NCBI GenBank assembly: GCA_964516095.1
Contig: CAZEYS010000003.1
Span: 1-57,902 of the forward strand
Length of the DNA: 57,902 bases
From: Hydrogenothermus sp964516095
GTDB lineage: Bacteria; Aquificota; Aquificia; Aquificales; Hydrogenothermaceae
Direction of reading: 5' to 3'
This document shows positions 7,497 through 16,426 of the stretch, piece after piece. The position numbers were made by a program, and so were the translations under genes. The stretch's first letter is position 1. Each line of letters begins with the position of its first letter. The notes beneath the pieces were generated by a model. It saw only the letters and a program-made list of their open reading frames with translations. It ran no database searches and was not told the DNA's origin.

Positions 7497-9838
7497 TTAT
7501 AAAAAGAGGGGGCTTAGTTCCCCTTATTTTATTTTTTACATTATTACTTTCTTATATCCCAACCTATTCAAAGGAAGAATCATCAACAGATAAACCAAAA
7601 ATTTATAGATTAGAAAAAATAGAGATAAAAGGTCTCAAATACATAAAACCACAGATAATAAGACCTTTAATTACCATTGGTAAAGGAGCAATCGTTACAA
7701 GAGACAACGTTGCAACCATCCTTAGAGACTTATACAAACTTGGATATTTCAAAGATATAGAAGCTTATACAAAATACACAGAAAATGGAATAGACCTGAT
7801 ATTTGTATTTGAAGAACTTCCAGTTGTACAGAAAATAGAGTTTGAAGGAAATGAAGAAATTTCAGATAAAGATTTACTGCAAGCACTTGGTATTTCAACT
7901 CAAGAAAGACAAGAAACAGGGACAGTTCCATGGTATTCAACAGCAGGACCTGAACTATTAGAAAAATTAAACTCTCTAAAAAAAGGTTTAGGAAGAGTAT
8001 TTTCTATAGAAGAGATTGAAAAATTAAAAAAGAAAATAATAGACCTTTATCACAAAAAAGGTTTTTATAACGTAAAGGTATCCTATTACTTTAAAGGAAA
8101 TACATTAGTGTTCAAAATAGACGAAGGTCAAAGAGCCTATGTAAAAGACATTGTAATCATCGGAAACAAGCATATAAGCGAAGATGAAATTTTAGATGTA
8201 ATGGAAACAAAGGAAAGAAATATCTGGAAACTTCGATTTCATCCACGACTACAAAAAGAAATTCTCTACGAAGATATAGATAGAATAAGACAGTTATATA
8301 TGGATAAAGGATTTTTTGATGTAGAAATATCACCTCCTGAAATACAGTTAAAAAATGGAGAAGAGTACTATATCTTTATAAGAATAAAAGAAGGAGACAG
8401 ATATAAACTGGCAGGACTAAAATTTGAAAATAACGATATGTTTACAAAAGACGAAATCTTGCAGAAATTTAAAAAAGATTTAAAAATTGGAGATTACTAT
8501 AATGGAAAACTTATAAGGAAGATAAAACAAGAAATAATAGACAAGTATACTGACCTTGGTTATCTCTTTGCCTCTGTTGAAGATGAAAAAGTATTAGATA
8601 AAAAAAATAAGCTTGTAACAGTCATATACAGAATATATAAAGGCAACATTTATTATGTCAACAAAGTTGATATTTATGGTAATTATGAGTCAAGAGATTA
8701 TGTAATAAGAAGAGAACTCAGATTTGCCCCAGGGGATTTATTTAAAAGAAAAGATATACTTCGTTCCCAGTCAAGGCTTTACAAGCTGGGATTTTATGAT
8801 ATGGTTGGATTTAATCCTAAATTCAGAGGAAACAACAAATTAGATGTTGAAACTCATGTTCAAGAAAGGTTTACAGGACAGATATCAATAGGAGCCGGAT
8901 ACAGTCAGTTGACAGGTTTCTCTCTCTTTGCATCTATTAAAAAAGCAAACTTTATGGGAACAGGAGATACATTAGGACTATCTTTGACTATAGGTTCACA
9001 GTACAGGAATAACTCAATATCTTACATACATAGATGGGCTTTTTATAAACCAATAGACCTTGGTTTTAATCTCTATGAAAGTTTTGTAGACTATACTACA
9101 TTCTCTGCTGAGAAACTCGGTTTTTCTCCTACCGTATCCATGGAATTTAATGAATACTGGAGAACTGGTATTGGAATAACCTTAGAAAAAGGTAATTATA
9201 AAGATGTTTCAGATTTTGCACCGTATTATGTAAAAAGACAGGCAGGTAAATACGAACTTTATTCTATTTACTGGTTTATAAATAGAAATGATGTAGATAA
9301 TCCTATACTCCCAACACAGGGAACTGACTTTACTTTAACTTTAAAAACAGGAACAGGAACAAGAGATTTCTATAAAGCCGTTTTTAGTGGAACGGCGTTT
9401 ATTCCTGACCATCTATTCTGGACAGATTTTGTTCTCTCATTTAAAACGAGATTTGGTTTTGTAAGAAAAATAAACAAAGAAATACCGTTAGACGAATACT
9501 TCTTTGTTGGTGGTGATTTTACAGTTAGAGGATTTGATTACGGAATGGCTGGCCCCTATGATAGTGCACTAAATCCTTTAGGGGCAGAAAATGAGCTTGT
9601 GTTCAACCTGCAGTTCAACCATCCACTTGTTAAAAGATTTTTATGGTGGTATGTATTTACAGATTCAGGTTCTGGATTTAACCATTTTGATAAACTAAAA
9701 ATGTACAACTCAGTGGGAGCTGGACTGAAAATTGTTACACCTATGGCTCCAATCGATATATACTATGGAAAAGTTTTAAATGCTCCTCCTGGAGTTAGTG
9801 ATTCAAGAATTGGATTTGTACTTGGAACATTTTTCTAA
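7496..9838 (+). CDS. bamA: Outer-membrane assembly factor BamA (start codon non-canonical)
   Basis: Central barrel of the BAM machine. After a signal peptide (KRGG, then a leucine-rich core ending SYIPTYS-K) there are five POTRA repeats and a C-terminal 16-strand barrel, including the VRGF motif (TVRGFDYG) and a final Phe. From 7496 it has 780 residues, the usual BamA size. No ATG, GTG or TTG occurs in any frame from about 7440 through the signal sequence. The next upstream in-frame ATG, at 7226, would add 90 residues read inside clpC. I place the start at ATT 7496-7498, which overlaps the clpC stop as TAATT, mimicking the TAATG junctions used elsewhere here. ATA at 7499 is another option. 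Identity is sure; the start is not. Confidence 0.85.
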   Translation: MIKRGGLVPLILFFTLLLSYIPTYSKEESSTDKPKIYRLEKIEIKGLKYIKPQIIRPLITIGKGAIVTRDNVATILRDLYKLGYFKDIEAYTKYTENGIDLIFVFEELPVVQKIEFEGNEEISDKDLLQALGISTQERQETGTVPWYSTAGPELLEKLNSLKKGLGRVFSIEEIEKLKKKIIDLYHKKGFYNVKVSYYFKGNTLVFKIDEGQRAYVKDIVIIGNKHISEDEILDVMETKERNIWKLRFHPRLQKEILYEDIDRIRQLYMDKGFFDVEISPPEIQLKNGEEYYIFIRIKEGDRYKLAGLKFENNDMFTKDEILQKFKKDLKIGDYYNGKLIRKIKQEIIDKYTDLGYLFASVEDEKVLDKKNKLVTVIYRIYKGNIYYVNKVDIYGNYESRDYVIRRELRFAPGDLFKRKDILRSQSRLYKLGFYDMVGFNPKFRGNNKLDVETHVQERFTGQISIGAGYSQLTGFSLFASIKKANFMGTGDTLGLSLTIGSQYRNNSISYIHRWAFYKPIDLGFNLYESFVDYTTFSAEKLGFSPTVSMEFNEYWRTGIGITLEKGNYKDVSDFAPYYVKRQAGKYELYSIYWFINRNDVDNPILPTQGTDFTLTLKTGTGTRDFYKAVFSGTAFIPDHLFWTDFVLSFKTRFGFVRKINKEIPLDEYFFVGGDFTVRGFDYGMAGPYDSALNPLGAENELVFNLQFNHPLVKRFLWWYVFTDSGSGFNHFDKLKMYNSVGAGLKIVTPMAPIDIYYGKVLNAPPGVSDSRIGFVLGTFF
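7506..7537 (+). terminator. Hairpin plus U-tract in the 5' end of bamA
   Basis: Bases 7506-7512 pair with 7519-7525 (GAGGGGG with TCCCCTT-type pairing, two G-U wobbles) around a six-base loop, followed by ATTTTATTTTTT. This looks like a weak intrinsic terminator or attenuator just after clpC. It lies inside the codons for the BamA signal peptide, so it may limit read-through and shape bamA translation. It is seen directly, but the stem is short. Confidence 0.4.
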
Positions 9839-9853
9839 CTTAGGAAAAGAGCT

Positions 9854-10261
9854 ATGAAGCTAATAGACGATAATGAAAAAGAAATAGCTGAAATAAATAT
9901 GACCCCTTTTGTGGACATAGTATTGGTTTTATTAATTATTTTTATGGCCACAGCAACATTTATGGTAGAAGGAAAACTACACCTTGATTTACCTAAATCA
10001 AAAACAGCTAAAAAAGAAGAAATAAAAGAAAATAAAATAGAAATCAGTATCAAGAAAAATGGAAGCCTTTACTTAAATGACAAGCCGGTAAGTTTCAAAG
10101 AACTTAAAGAAAAATTAAGACACTTAAAAAATAAAAACACAGTGGTTGTTCTTCGTTCGGATAAAGATACAAAGTTCCAAGATGTAGTGTCTATTATAGA
10201 CTTATGTAAAGAGAATAAACTCGAAAAATTTGTTATTGAGACTAAGAAAGTTAGTAAATGA
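9854..10261 (+). CDS. exbD: ExbD/TolR-type biopolymer transport protein
   Basis: Inner-membrane proton-motive-force transducer subunit, 135 residues. It has a short cytoplasmic N-terminus ending in INMTPFVD, one membrane helix (about residues 20-42) carrying the essential Asp of the FVDIVLVLL motif, and a periplasmic domain with the DKPVSFKEL and VVLRSDKD blocks typical of the family. It overlaps the TonB-like gene by ATGA and follows bamA by 15 bases. The usual partner ExbB/TolQ is not in the window. ExbD rather than TolR is favoured because TonB, not TolA, follows. Confidence 0.9.
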   Translation: MKLIDDNEKEIAEINMTPFVDIVLVLLIIFMATATFMVEGKLHLDLPKSKTAKKEEIKENKIEISIKKNGSLYLNDKPVSFKELKEKLRHLKNKNTVVVLRSDKDTKFQDVVSIIDLCKENKLEKFVIETKKVSK

Positions 10262-11319
10262 AACTAAAAACTTTTAGCACAGTTTTTGTTTTTGCTTTAA
10301 TTCTTTCTTTTATAATTCATGTTATGTTTTTTATAGGCTTAGAAAAACTACCCCAAAAAAAAGAAGAAAAAGAAGAAGAAAAACCTATTTATATAACGCT
10401 CTATACCTTAGATAATAAGGATACTAAAAGCGCGCCAACAAGAAAAATTCCTAAAACGTCTCGAAATAATCTAAAAAGCACTAAATCTTTCTCTTCACAG
10501 ACAAGTGCAAAAAATCCTCCTTCTACTCTTTCATCTCAAGACATTTCTCCAAAACCCTTAAATAACAAAATAAATCCTGGTAAAAAATCCCCCCATCCAA
10601 AGATATCCCCAAAAAAACCCATTACTAAAAATAAAAAAGCAAAAGTTATAAAGACACTTAAAAAAAAATCTGTAAAAGAGAAAAAAACGCTGAAGCCTCA
10701 ACTTAAAAAAACTAAAAAATTACCTGAAAAAAAGATAAAAAAAGAAGCTAAATCCTTACCACAAAAAACCCTTCCTTTTTCACATCTTTCTTTAACCTCT
10801 AAGCTGAGCAAAAACCCCGATACCCAGAAAAAGAAAAAAAATAAAAAATCTGTTAAATCCTCCATCCCAGAAAAAAAGCCTCCTTTACAAAGCTTACCTT
10901 CAAAAGAGAATACAAAACCATCTAAAAAGATAGACTTAGCAGATATAAAGGGTAAGGACAGTATATTTCAACCGGGAGAAAATAAAAAAACAAAAACTCC
11001 TCAAAACCCAATTTCAAACAAAGAAATACAAGATTATCTTTACTATGTAAGAGACAGATTACAGGAAAACTTAGCATATCCTTTAATGGCTAAAAGATTA
11101 GAAATAGAAGGAACTGTTATCGTAAGATTTGTTATAGACAAAAAAGGTAATGTAGATGAAAAAAGCATAAAAATTGTAAAGAGCAGTGGTTCTAATATAC
11201 TGGACAAACAAGCAATAATCACAGTAAAAAATTCTATTCCATTCAAACCTCCACCTACTAAAAAAAATATAATAATAGAAATTCCTGTTGTTTTTGAGAT
11301 AATCAGGAGTTATGAATGA
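10258..11319 (+). CDS. tonB: TonB-like energy-transducing protein
   Basis: 353 residues: an N-terminal membrane anchor (about 8-28), a very long Lys/Pro/Ser-rich periplasmic linker (about 35-245, extremely basic) and a TonB C-terminal domain (about 255-353) with LAYPLMAKRLEIEGTVIVRF and a final PVVFEI. It would couple ExbB/D to outer-membrane TonB-dependent receptors, none of which is in the window. The linker is longer than in E. coli TonB and almost free of acidic residues. It overlaps exbD and rnhA by ATGA at both ends, so it is tightly coupled to its neighbours. TolA is a less likely alternative. Confidence 0.88.
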   Translation: MKLKTFSTVFVFALILSFIIHVMFFIGLEKLPQKKEEKEEEKPIYITLYTLDNKDTKSAPTRKIPKTSRNNLKSTKSFSSQTSAKNPPSTLSSQDISPKPLNNKINPGKKSPHPKISPKKPITKNKKAKVIKTLKKKSVKEKKTLKPQLKKTKKLPEKKIKKEAKSLPQKTLPFSHLSLTSKLSKNPDTQKKKKNKKSVKSSIPEKKPPLQSLPSKENTKPSKKIDLADIKGKDSIFQPGENKKTKTPQNPISNKEIQDYLYYVRDRLQENLAYPLMAKRLEIEGTVIVRFVIDKKGNVDEKSIKIVKSSGSNILDKQAIITVKNSIPFKPPPTKKNIIIEIPVVFEIIRSYE

Positions 11320-11750
11320 AAAAAGTTCAGTTATTTACAGACGGTTCCTCACTTGGTAATCCCGGAGCTGGAGGATGGTGTAGTATACTAAGATACAAAG
11401 ATAAAGAAAAAATATTAAAAGGAGGCAAAAAATACACAACAAACAATGAAATGGAGCTGAAAGCAGTTTTAGAAGGACTAAAAGCCTTAAAAGAACCCTG
11501 CGAGGTTTATCTATACACCGATTCCAAATACGTTTTAGAAGGAATTAAAAGCTGGATGCATAAATGGGCTAAAAATCAATGGAAAAACTCATCTAAAAAA
11601 GACGTTTCCCATAAGCAAATGTGGAAAGAGATTTACAATTTGTCTAAAATACATAAAATTAATCCTATATGGATAAAAGGTCATTCTGGCCATAGGGAAA
11701 ATGAGATATGTGATAAAATAGCAAAAGAAGAAGCAAAAAAATTTAAATAA
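11316..11750 (+). CDS. rnhA: Ribonuclease HI
   Basis: Cleaves RNA in RNA-DNA hybrids. The 144-residue protein has the four acidic catalytic residues in canonical context: Asp9 in FTDGSSLGNPGAGG, Glu in NNEMELKAV, Asp in YTDSKYV and the C-terminal Asp in NEICDKIAKEEA, with the His of KGHSGH. The basic protrusion (KWAKNQWKNSSKKDVSHKQ) is present, as in E. coli RNase HI. It overlaps the tonB-like gene by ATGA. No functional link to TonB is apparent; it probably just shares the transcript. Confidence 0.95.
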   Translation: MKKVQLFTDGSSLGNPGAGGWCSILRYKDKEKILKGGKKYTTNNEMELKAVLEGLKALKEPCEVYLYTDSKYVLEGIKSWMHKWAKNQWKNSSKKDVSHKQMWKEIYNLSKIHKINPIWIKGHSGHRENEICDKIAKEEAKKFK

Positions 11751-11820
11751 TTTTCACAAAAAATTCATAACAAAAACATATTATAGAGGTTAAAAATGCG
11801 TTATTTGGAGGAAAATTAAA

Positions 11821-13218
11821 ATGAGGAAAGTTTTATCACTTTTTTTAATTATTCTCTCTTTTCAGTTATCCTTTGCATCTATACTGCAGGAAATTGAAAA
11901 AGAGAGAGTTAAGATTATTGAAAAGGTTTCACCTGGCGTTGTTACCATTTTTACAGTTAGAGAGGTAAAAATTCCAAACCCATTTGCTGGTACACCTTTT
12001 TCAGATTTCTTTGGATTACCAAATAACCCAAATTTTACCCAAAGGGTTGAAGGTTTAGGTTCAGGATTTATAGTAAAAGTAGATGAAAAGAAAAAATTAG
12101 TTTATATACTTACCAACAACCATGTTGTAGAAAATGCAACAAACATAAAAATTCAGTTTAAAAATAAACAAGTTTTACCTGGTAAGATAATAGGTACTGA
12201 TAAACTAAGTGATGTAGCTGTTGTTGCAGTAAAATTTCAAAATAACATTGAAAAATTTGCAAAGAAACACGTACTCCAATTAGGAGATTCAGACAAACTC
12301 AAACAAGGAATGTCAGTACTTGCTATTGGAAGTCCCCTTGGTCTTAAGTATACAGTTACAGAGGGTATTATCTCTGCCCTTGATAGACCTTTAGAAGGCC
12401 ACCCAGGAGAAGGATTTATACAGACAGATGCAGCTATAAACCCTGGTAATTCTGGAGGTCCTCTTGTAAATATAGAAGGAAAAGTTATAGGTATAAATAC
12501 GGCTATAATTGCAGGTGCTCAAGGACTGGGATTTGCGGTACCTATAAATCAAGCAAAATGGGTAATGGAACAAATTCTCAAATATGGACATGTTAAAAGA
12601 GGAAGATTAGGAGTAGTAATACAACCACTAACTCCAGAGCTTGCTAAACACTTTGGACTTAACTACGGCGTAATAGTAACAGAGGTTCAGAAAAATAGTC
12701 CTGCTGAAAAAGCTGGAATTAAAAGTGGAGACATCATCATAGCTGTTAATGGTAAAAAGGTGGAAGACCCAAATGATTTACAAAAATATATAATGAGAAA
12801 TCTCCCAGGAACAAAGGTAACTATAACTGTAGTCAGAGATGGTAAAAAGATAAATCTAAAGGCAAAACTTGGTTCATGGAATGAAGAATATGCAATAGGA
12901 GACTACAAAGAACTTGAAGAAAAATACGGCCTTATAGTTACAGATATAACACCTCAAATAGCTCAAAAATATGGAATTAAAAGTGTAAAATATGGAGTTT
13001 TAGTCTACGCAGTAAAATACGGTTCTGTGGCTGAAGAAGCAGGCCTTAGAAGTGGAGATATCATCCTATCTGTAGACAAGAAACCTGTAAAAACTGTTGA
13101 GGATTTCTGGAAAGCAATAGTAAAAGCCCAAAACAAAAAAGAATCTGATGTGCTTCTAAAGATTAAAAGAGGCTCAATGGTTATATATACTGTTCTTCCA
13201 ATAGTTTCCAAAAAATAA
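11821..13218 (+). CDS. htrA: Periplasmic serine protease HtrA/DegP family
   Basis: 465 residues: signal peptide (1-19, FAS end), trypsin-like domain with triad His101 (NNHVVENA), Asp131 (SDVAVV) and Ser211 (GNSGGPL), and two PDZ domains (about 255-350 and 365-455). It degrades or refolds damaged periplasmic proteins, which suits the neighbouring bamA. The start is ATG with GGAGG upstream. A tiny seven-codon reading frame (ATG 11796 to TAA 11819) ends two bases before the start and contains the htrA ribosome site, so leader-peptide coupling is possible. A TATTAT at 11779-11784 could be the -10. Confidence 0.94.
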   Translation: MRKVLSLFLIILSFQLSFASILQEIEKERVKIIEKVSPGVVTIFTVREVKIPNPFAGTPFSDFFGLPNNPNFTQRVEGLGSGFIVKVDEKKKLVYILTNNHVVENATNIKIQFKNKQVLPGKIIGTDKLSDVAVVAVKFQNNIEKFAKKHVLQLGDSDKLKQGMSVLAIGSPLGLKYTVTEGIISALDRPLEGHPGEGFIQTDAAINPGNSGGPLVNIEGKVIGINTAIIAGAQGLGFAVPINQAKWVMEQILKYGHVKRGRLGVVIQPLTPELAKHFGLNYGVIVTEVQKNSPAEKAGIKSGDIIIAVNGKKVEDPNDLQKYIMRNLPGTKVTITVVRDGKKINLKAKLGSWNEEYAIGDYKELEEKYGLIVTDITPQIAQKYGIKSVKYGVLVYAVKYGSVAEEAGLRSGDIILSVDKKPVKTVEDFWKAIVKAQNKKESDVLLKIKRGSMVIYTVLPIVSKK

Positions 13219-13234
13219 CAAAAGGGAGGAAAAA

Positions 13235-13513
13235 ATGGAATTTAACAAATTAGATAAGAAGGAAAAAGAGATAGTTATTCAAGAAGTAATCGAAAAATTA
13301 GAAAGCTTTATAAAAGAAGATAAACCTGTAAAACTTCCGGGAATGGATAAGGAAGTTTACATTATCTTTGTAGAAAGACATCCTGAAAAAGAAGGCAGGC
13401 TCATAATAAGGGCCTGCGACCTTCAAAGACAGGTTCATTACGACATAATTGTTGATATCATAGATGACAAAGGAAATATAGAAGTGGTGGATATTTTTAC
13501 TGTGGAGGCATAA
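13235..13513 (+). CDS. Small conserved-looking hypothetical protein
   Basis: I do not recognise this 92-residue protein. It is soluble, acidic at the ends and well formed, with an N-terminal helix (EKEIVIQEVIEKLESFI), then a pattern that looks like beta strands (VYIIFVERHP, RLIIRACD, YDIIVDIIDD, NIEVVDIF). It starts 17 bases after htrA with a strong GGGAGG site, and a hairpin terminator covers its stop codon, so it is the last gene of the rightward block. Coding quality and the ribosome site make it a real gene; its function is unknown. Confidence 0.75.
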   Translation: MEFNKLDKKEKEIVIQEVIEKLESFIKEDKPVKLPGMDKEVYIIFVERHPEKEGRLIIRACDLQRQVHYDIIVDIIDDKGNIEVVDIFTVEA

Positions 13514-13528
13514 AAAGCCTCCTTTTTT
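13504..13528 (+). terminator. Intrinsic terminator after the htrA block
   Basis: A perfect GGAGGC (13504-13509) / GCCTCC (13517-13522) stem with a seven-base A-rich loop is followed by six T. The stop codon of the small hypothetical gene lies in the loop. It terminates the rightward operon just before the convergent pilus gene, whose stop codon touches the T-run. Confidence 0.85.
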
Positions 13529-14750
13529 AAAATCTCTGGGAAACTGTAGATATAAGTTGATATATAGGTCCAATGAGACCCAGAACTATTAAAAGCATAA
13601 AAGCTCCCAGTATTCCAATAATTATTGGTTCTATCATCTTAGCAATGTTTTGGGATATATATTCAACTTTATTGTAGTAATAACTGGCTATATAACTTAG
13701 CTGTTCGTCTAAACCACCTGTCTGCTCACCAACAGAAATCATACGTATTATCAATGAAGAAAACACATTCTCTTCTTTTAAGGCTTTAGAAAGACTTTCT
13801 CCAATTTCTACTTTTTCTTTAACATTTCTTATAGCTGTTTTAAAAACATAATTTCTCATTGAATTTTCCATTATGTTTAAAGCCTGAAATAAAGGAAGCC
13901 CTGCTGTTATCATCAATCTTATATACTCAGCAAAAAAGGCATAGTTAAAGTTAGTAAGTATTACTCCAATCACAGGAAGTTTTAAAAGAAGATAATCTGT
14001 ATAGTATCTAACTTTTTCATTCCTGGCTCGTAAAATTTTTAACAGCATTAACGATAAAAATATTACAGCTATCACATGAATAATATAATTCTGGGTAAAT
14101 TCTGACATCTTTAAAAGAATTACAGTTGTGATAGGAAGCTCAATATTAAAATCTTTAAAAGCAGATATAATTTTAGGTAAAACGTAAATTAACCAAAATA
14201 GCATAGCCCCTAAAATACTGATAAAAGCAAAAGCCGGATAAATTAGAGCTTGTTTTGCTTTAGCTTTAAGGTCTTCTATCTTTCTCAAATGTTCTGCAGC
14301 ATCTTTTAAGGTTTTATCTAAGTTACCTGTTTCCTCTCCAATTCTAAAAAGAGACACCACAACAGGTGTAAAAATATCAGTGTAGCTTTTTACTGCCTCA
14401 GAAAGGGACATACCAAGCTGTAATTTAAGGGCTATATCTGTTAACATGTCTTTAATTGCTGGATTTTCGGCATCTCTTGCCAAATCCATAAGCCCTACAT
14501 TTAAAGGTAATCCAGATTTAACAATAAGATGTAAGTTATCAAGAACTTCGATTATTTCCTGTTTTTTGATTTTAGGACCAAATATGTTTAATTTTCTTAG
14601 GTATTTATAGTAACCTGGTAACTTTTTTATTTTTAAAGGAACAAGATTAGAGAATTCTAATATACTTATCAGCTGATTTTCATCAGATACTTCTAATACC
14701 TTTTTTATTTTTTTACCTTCGGAGTCAATAGCTTCAACATAAAAAATCAT
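13527..14750 (-). CDS. pilC: Type IV pilus/type II secretion platform protein PilC/GspF
   Basis: Polytopic inner-membrane platform for pilus assembly, 407 residues. Two homologous T2SSF domains are visible (about residues 68-190 and 270-393), each with the short GEETGNLD/GEQTGGLDEQL-type motif, and three hydrophobic helices (about 170-192, 218-238, 378-400). An N-terminal pilin-assembly segment precedes them. Its ATG overlaps the stop of the assembly ATPase (TAATG), so the two are coupled. With the nearby MshE-like ATPase, secretin and PilM/N/O/P-like genes, it belongs to an MSHA-like pilus or related secretion system. Confidence 0.93.
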   Translation of the reverse strand: MIFYVEAIDSEGKKIKKVLEVSDENQLISILEFSNLVPLKIKKLPGYYKYLRKLNIFGPKIKKQEIIEVLDNLHLIVKSGLPLNVGLMDLARDAENPAIKDMLTDIALKLQLGMSLSEAVKSYTDIFTPVVVSLFRIGEETGNLDKTLKDAAEHLRKIEDLKAKAKQALIYPAFAFISILGAMLFWLIYVLPKIISAFKDFNIELPITTVILLKMSEFTQNYIIHVIAVIFLSLMLLKILRARNEKVRYYTDYLLLKLPVIGVILTNFNYAFFAEYIRLMITAGLPLFQALNIMENSMRNYVFKTAIRNVKEKVEIGESLSKALKEENVFSSLIIRMISVGEQTGGLDEQLSYIASYYYNKVEYISQNIAKMIEPIIIGILGAFMLLIVLGLIGPIYQLISTVSQRF

Positions 14751-16420
14751 TATCCAACTACTCTTTTAACCTCTTCCAGAGTAGTTATACCTTTTAAAGC
14801 CTTTATAAGCCCATCTTCTTTTAGTGTTCGCATACCTTCTTCTCTGGCTTTAGCTTTAATTGTTAACGGCGTTGCTCCCTTTACAATTAAATCGGCAATT
14901 TCTTCGGAGATAATAAGTATTTCTCCGATAACTGTCCTTCCTAAATAACCAGTATTTTTACAGTGTATGCATCCTTTTCCTTTGTAAAGGGTTATCTCTT
15001 CATTTAAATCTTCAAGTCCTGTGAATAGTTTGACAGTTTCTATATCAAATCCATATTTGGTTATTTCTTTTGCCTGTATTTTGTATTCTGTTTTACAAAA
15101 ATTACAGACCTTTCTAACTAATCTCTGGGCAGTTATAGCTGAAATTCCTGATGCAACCATATAATCTTTTATACCCATATCTATCAATCTTGGTATAGCA
15201 CTTACAGAATCATTGGTATGTAGTGTTGATAGGACTAAATGACCTGTTATAGATGCTCTAATTGCCATTTCTGCAGTTTCTTCATCTCTTATCTCACCTA
15301 CCAAAATTACATCTGGGTCTTGTCTTAAGAAGGCTCTTATTGCCCTTGCAAATGTAAAACCGGCTTTTTCATTTACCTGAGTTTGCTTTATAAATGGAAA
15401 TTTATACTCAATAGGGTCTTCAACTGTAAGAATATTTCTTTTTAGTGCATTTATCCTTCTAAGTGCAGCATATAAAGTGGTAGTTTTACCAGAACCTGTT
15501 GGACCAGTAACAAGTATTATCCCTTGAGGTTTAGAAAACTGGTCTTCTAATTTTACTAAAGCATCTGGCTCAAAACCAAGACTTTTAAGGTTAAATAGAG
15601 AAAGATTTTTGGAAAGTACTCTTATAACTACGTTTTCACCAAAGGCTGTTGGAACAGTGGAAACTCTTAGGTCGTATTCCTCATCAAAAAATTCATGGGT
15701 AAAAGAACCATCTTGAGGAAGTCTCTGTTCGGCTATATCCAGACCAGCCAGAACTTTAATTCTGGAAACTATTCCCGGGTGAATATCTTTAGGAAAAGCA
15801 TAATAATGGTTCATTATACCGTCAATTCTATAAAACACATGAGATGCAAGTGCTTCTGGAGAAATATGTATATCTGTAGCTCTATCTATAATAGCCTGGT
15901 TTAAAATTAAATTAACAATTTTAGGAATATTTGCAGGCTCAAAATTTTGTATTAACTGCTCTATTTCTTTATCAATAGGGTTTTCCAGGAGAAAATAATA
16001 AATCTCAATGTACTTTGCTATAGACTCCTTGTCTGAAACATAAATTTCTATTTCTTTCCCACTTCTTCTTTTTAGAATGTCAATGGCATTTATGTCGTAT
16101 GGATTTGCCATTGCAACTTTTAGTTTTTCCTCATCGATATTAAACGGAAGAACTACCAGCTGCTTGGCTATATTTTTATCAAGAACCTGAAGAGCTTCTT
16201 TAGATGGTATAACCTGAGAAAGGTCTATAAAAGGTTTTTGTGCCTGCTGTGCTATGGCTTCAGCTATTTCTCTTGGCGATACAAATCCAAGCTCAACTAA
16301 TATCTCTCCAAGTAAACCACCACTTATCTTTTGAACTTCTAAAGCAACCTGTATCTGTTCTTCTGTAATGTAGCCAAGCTCCTTAAGGAGCTGGCCAATT
16401 GGTTTTCTCTGCTGAGCCAT
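14750..16420 (-). CDS. pilB: Pilus assembly ATPase PilB/GspE (MshE-like)
   Basis: Hexameric cytoplasmic motor for pilin extension, 556 residues. The N-terminus carries two tandem motifs of the MshEN type (about residues 8-30 and 36-60), the module that binds cyclic di-GMP in Vibrio MshE, although the family Arg of RLG is not kept in either. Then come the N2 domain, Walker A GPTGSGKTTT, an Asp box (ILTVEDPIEYKF), Walker B ILVGEIRDEETAEMA, His box GHLVLSTLHTND and a tetracysteine zinc motif (CNFC and CIHC). It overlaps pilC. No clear ribosome site precedes the ATG, which lies 6 bases after the prepilin gene. Confidence 0.93.
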   Translation of the reverse strand: MAQQRKPIGQLLKELGYITEEQIQVALEVQKISGGLLGEILVELGFVSPREIAEAIAQQAQKPFIDLSQVIPSKEALQVLDKNIAKQLVVLPFNIDEEKLKVAMANPYDINAIDILKRRSGKEIEIYVSDKESIAKYIEIYYFLLENPIDKEIEQLIQNFEPANIPKIVNLILNQAIIDRATDIHISPEALASHVFYRIDGIMNHYYAFPKDIHPGIVSRIKVLAGLDIAEQRLPQDGSFTHEFFDEEYDLRVSTVPTAFGENVVIRVLSKNLSLFNLKSLGFEPDALVKLEDQFSKPQGIILVTGPTGSGKTTTLYAALRRINALKRNILTVEDPIEYKFPFIKQTQVNEKAGFTFARAIRAFLRQDPDVILVGEIRDEETAEMAIRASITGHLVLSTLHTNDSVSAIPRLIDMGIKDYMVASGISAITAQRLVRKVCNFCKTEYKIQAKEITKYGFDIETVKLFTGLEDLNEEITLYKGKGCIHCKNTGYLGRTVIGEILIISEEIADLIVKGATPLTIKAKAREEGMRTLKEDGLIKALKGITTLEEVKRVVG

Positions 16421-16426
16421 AACTAA

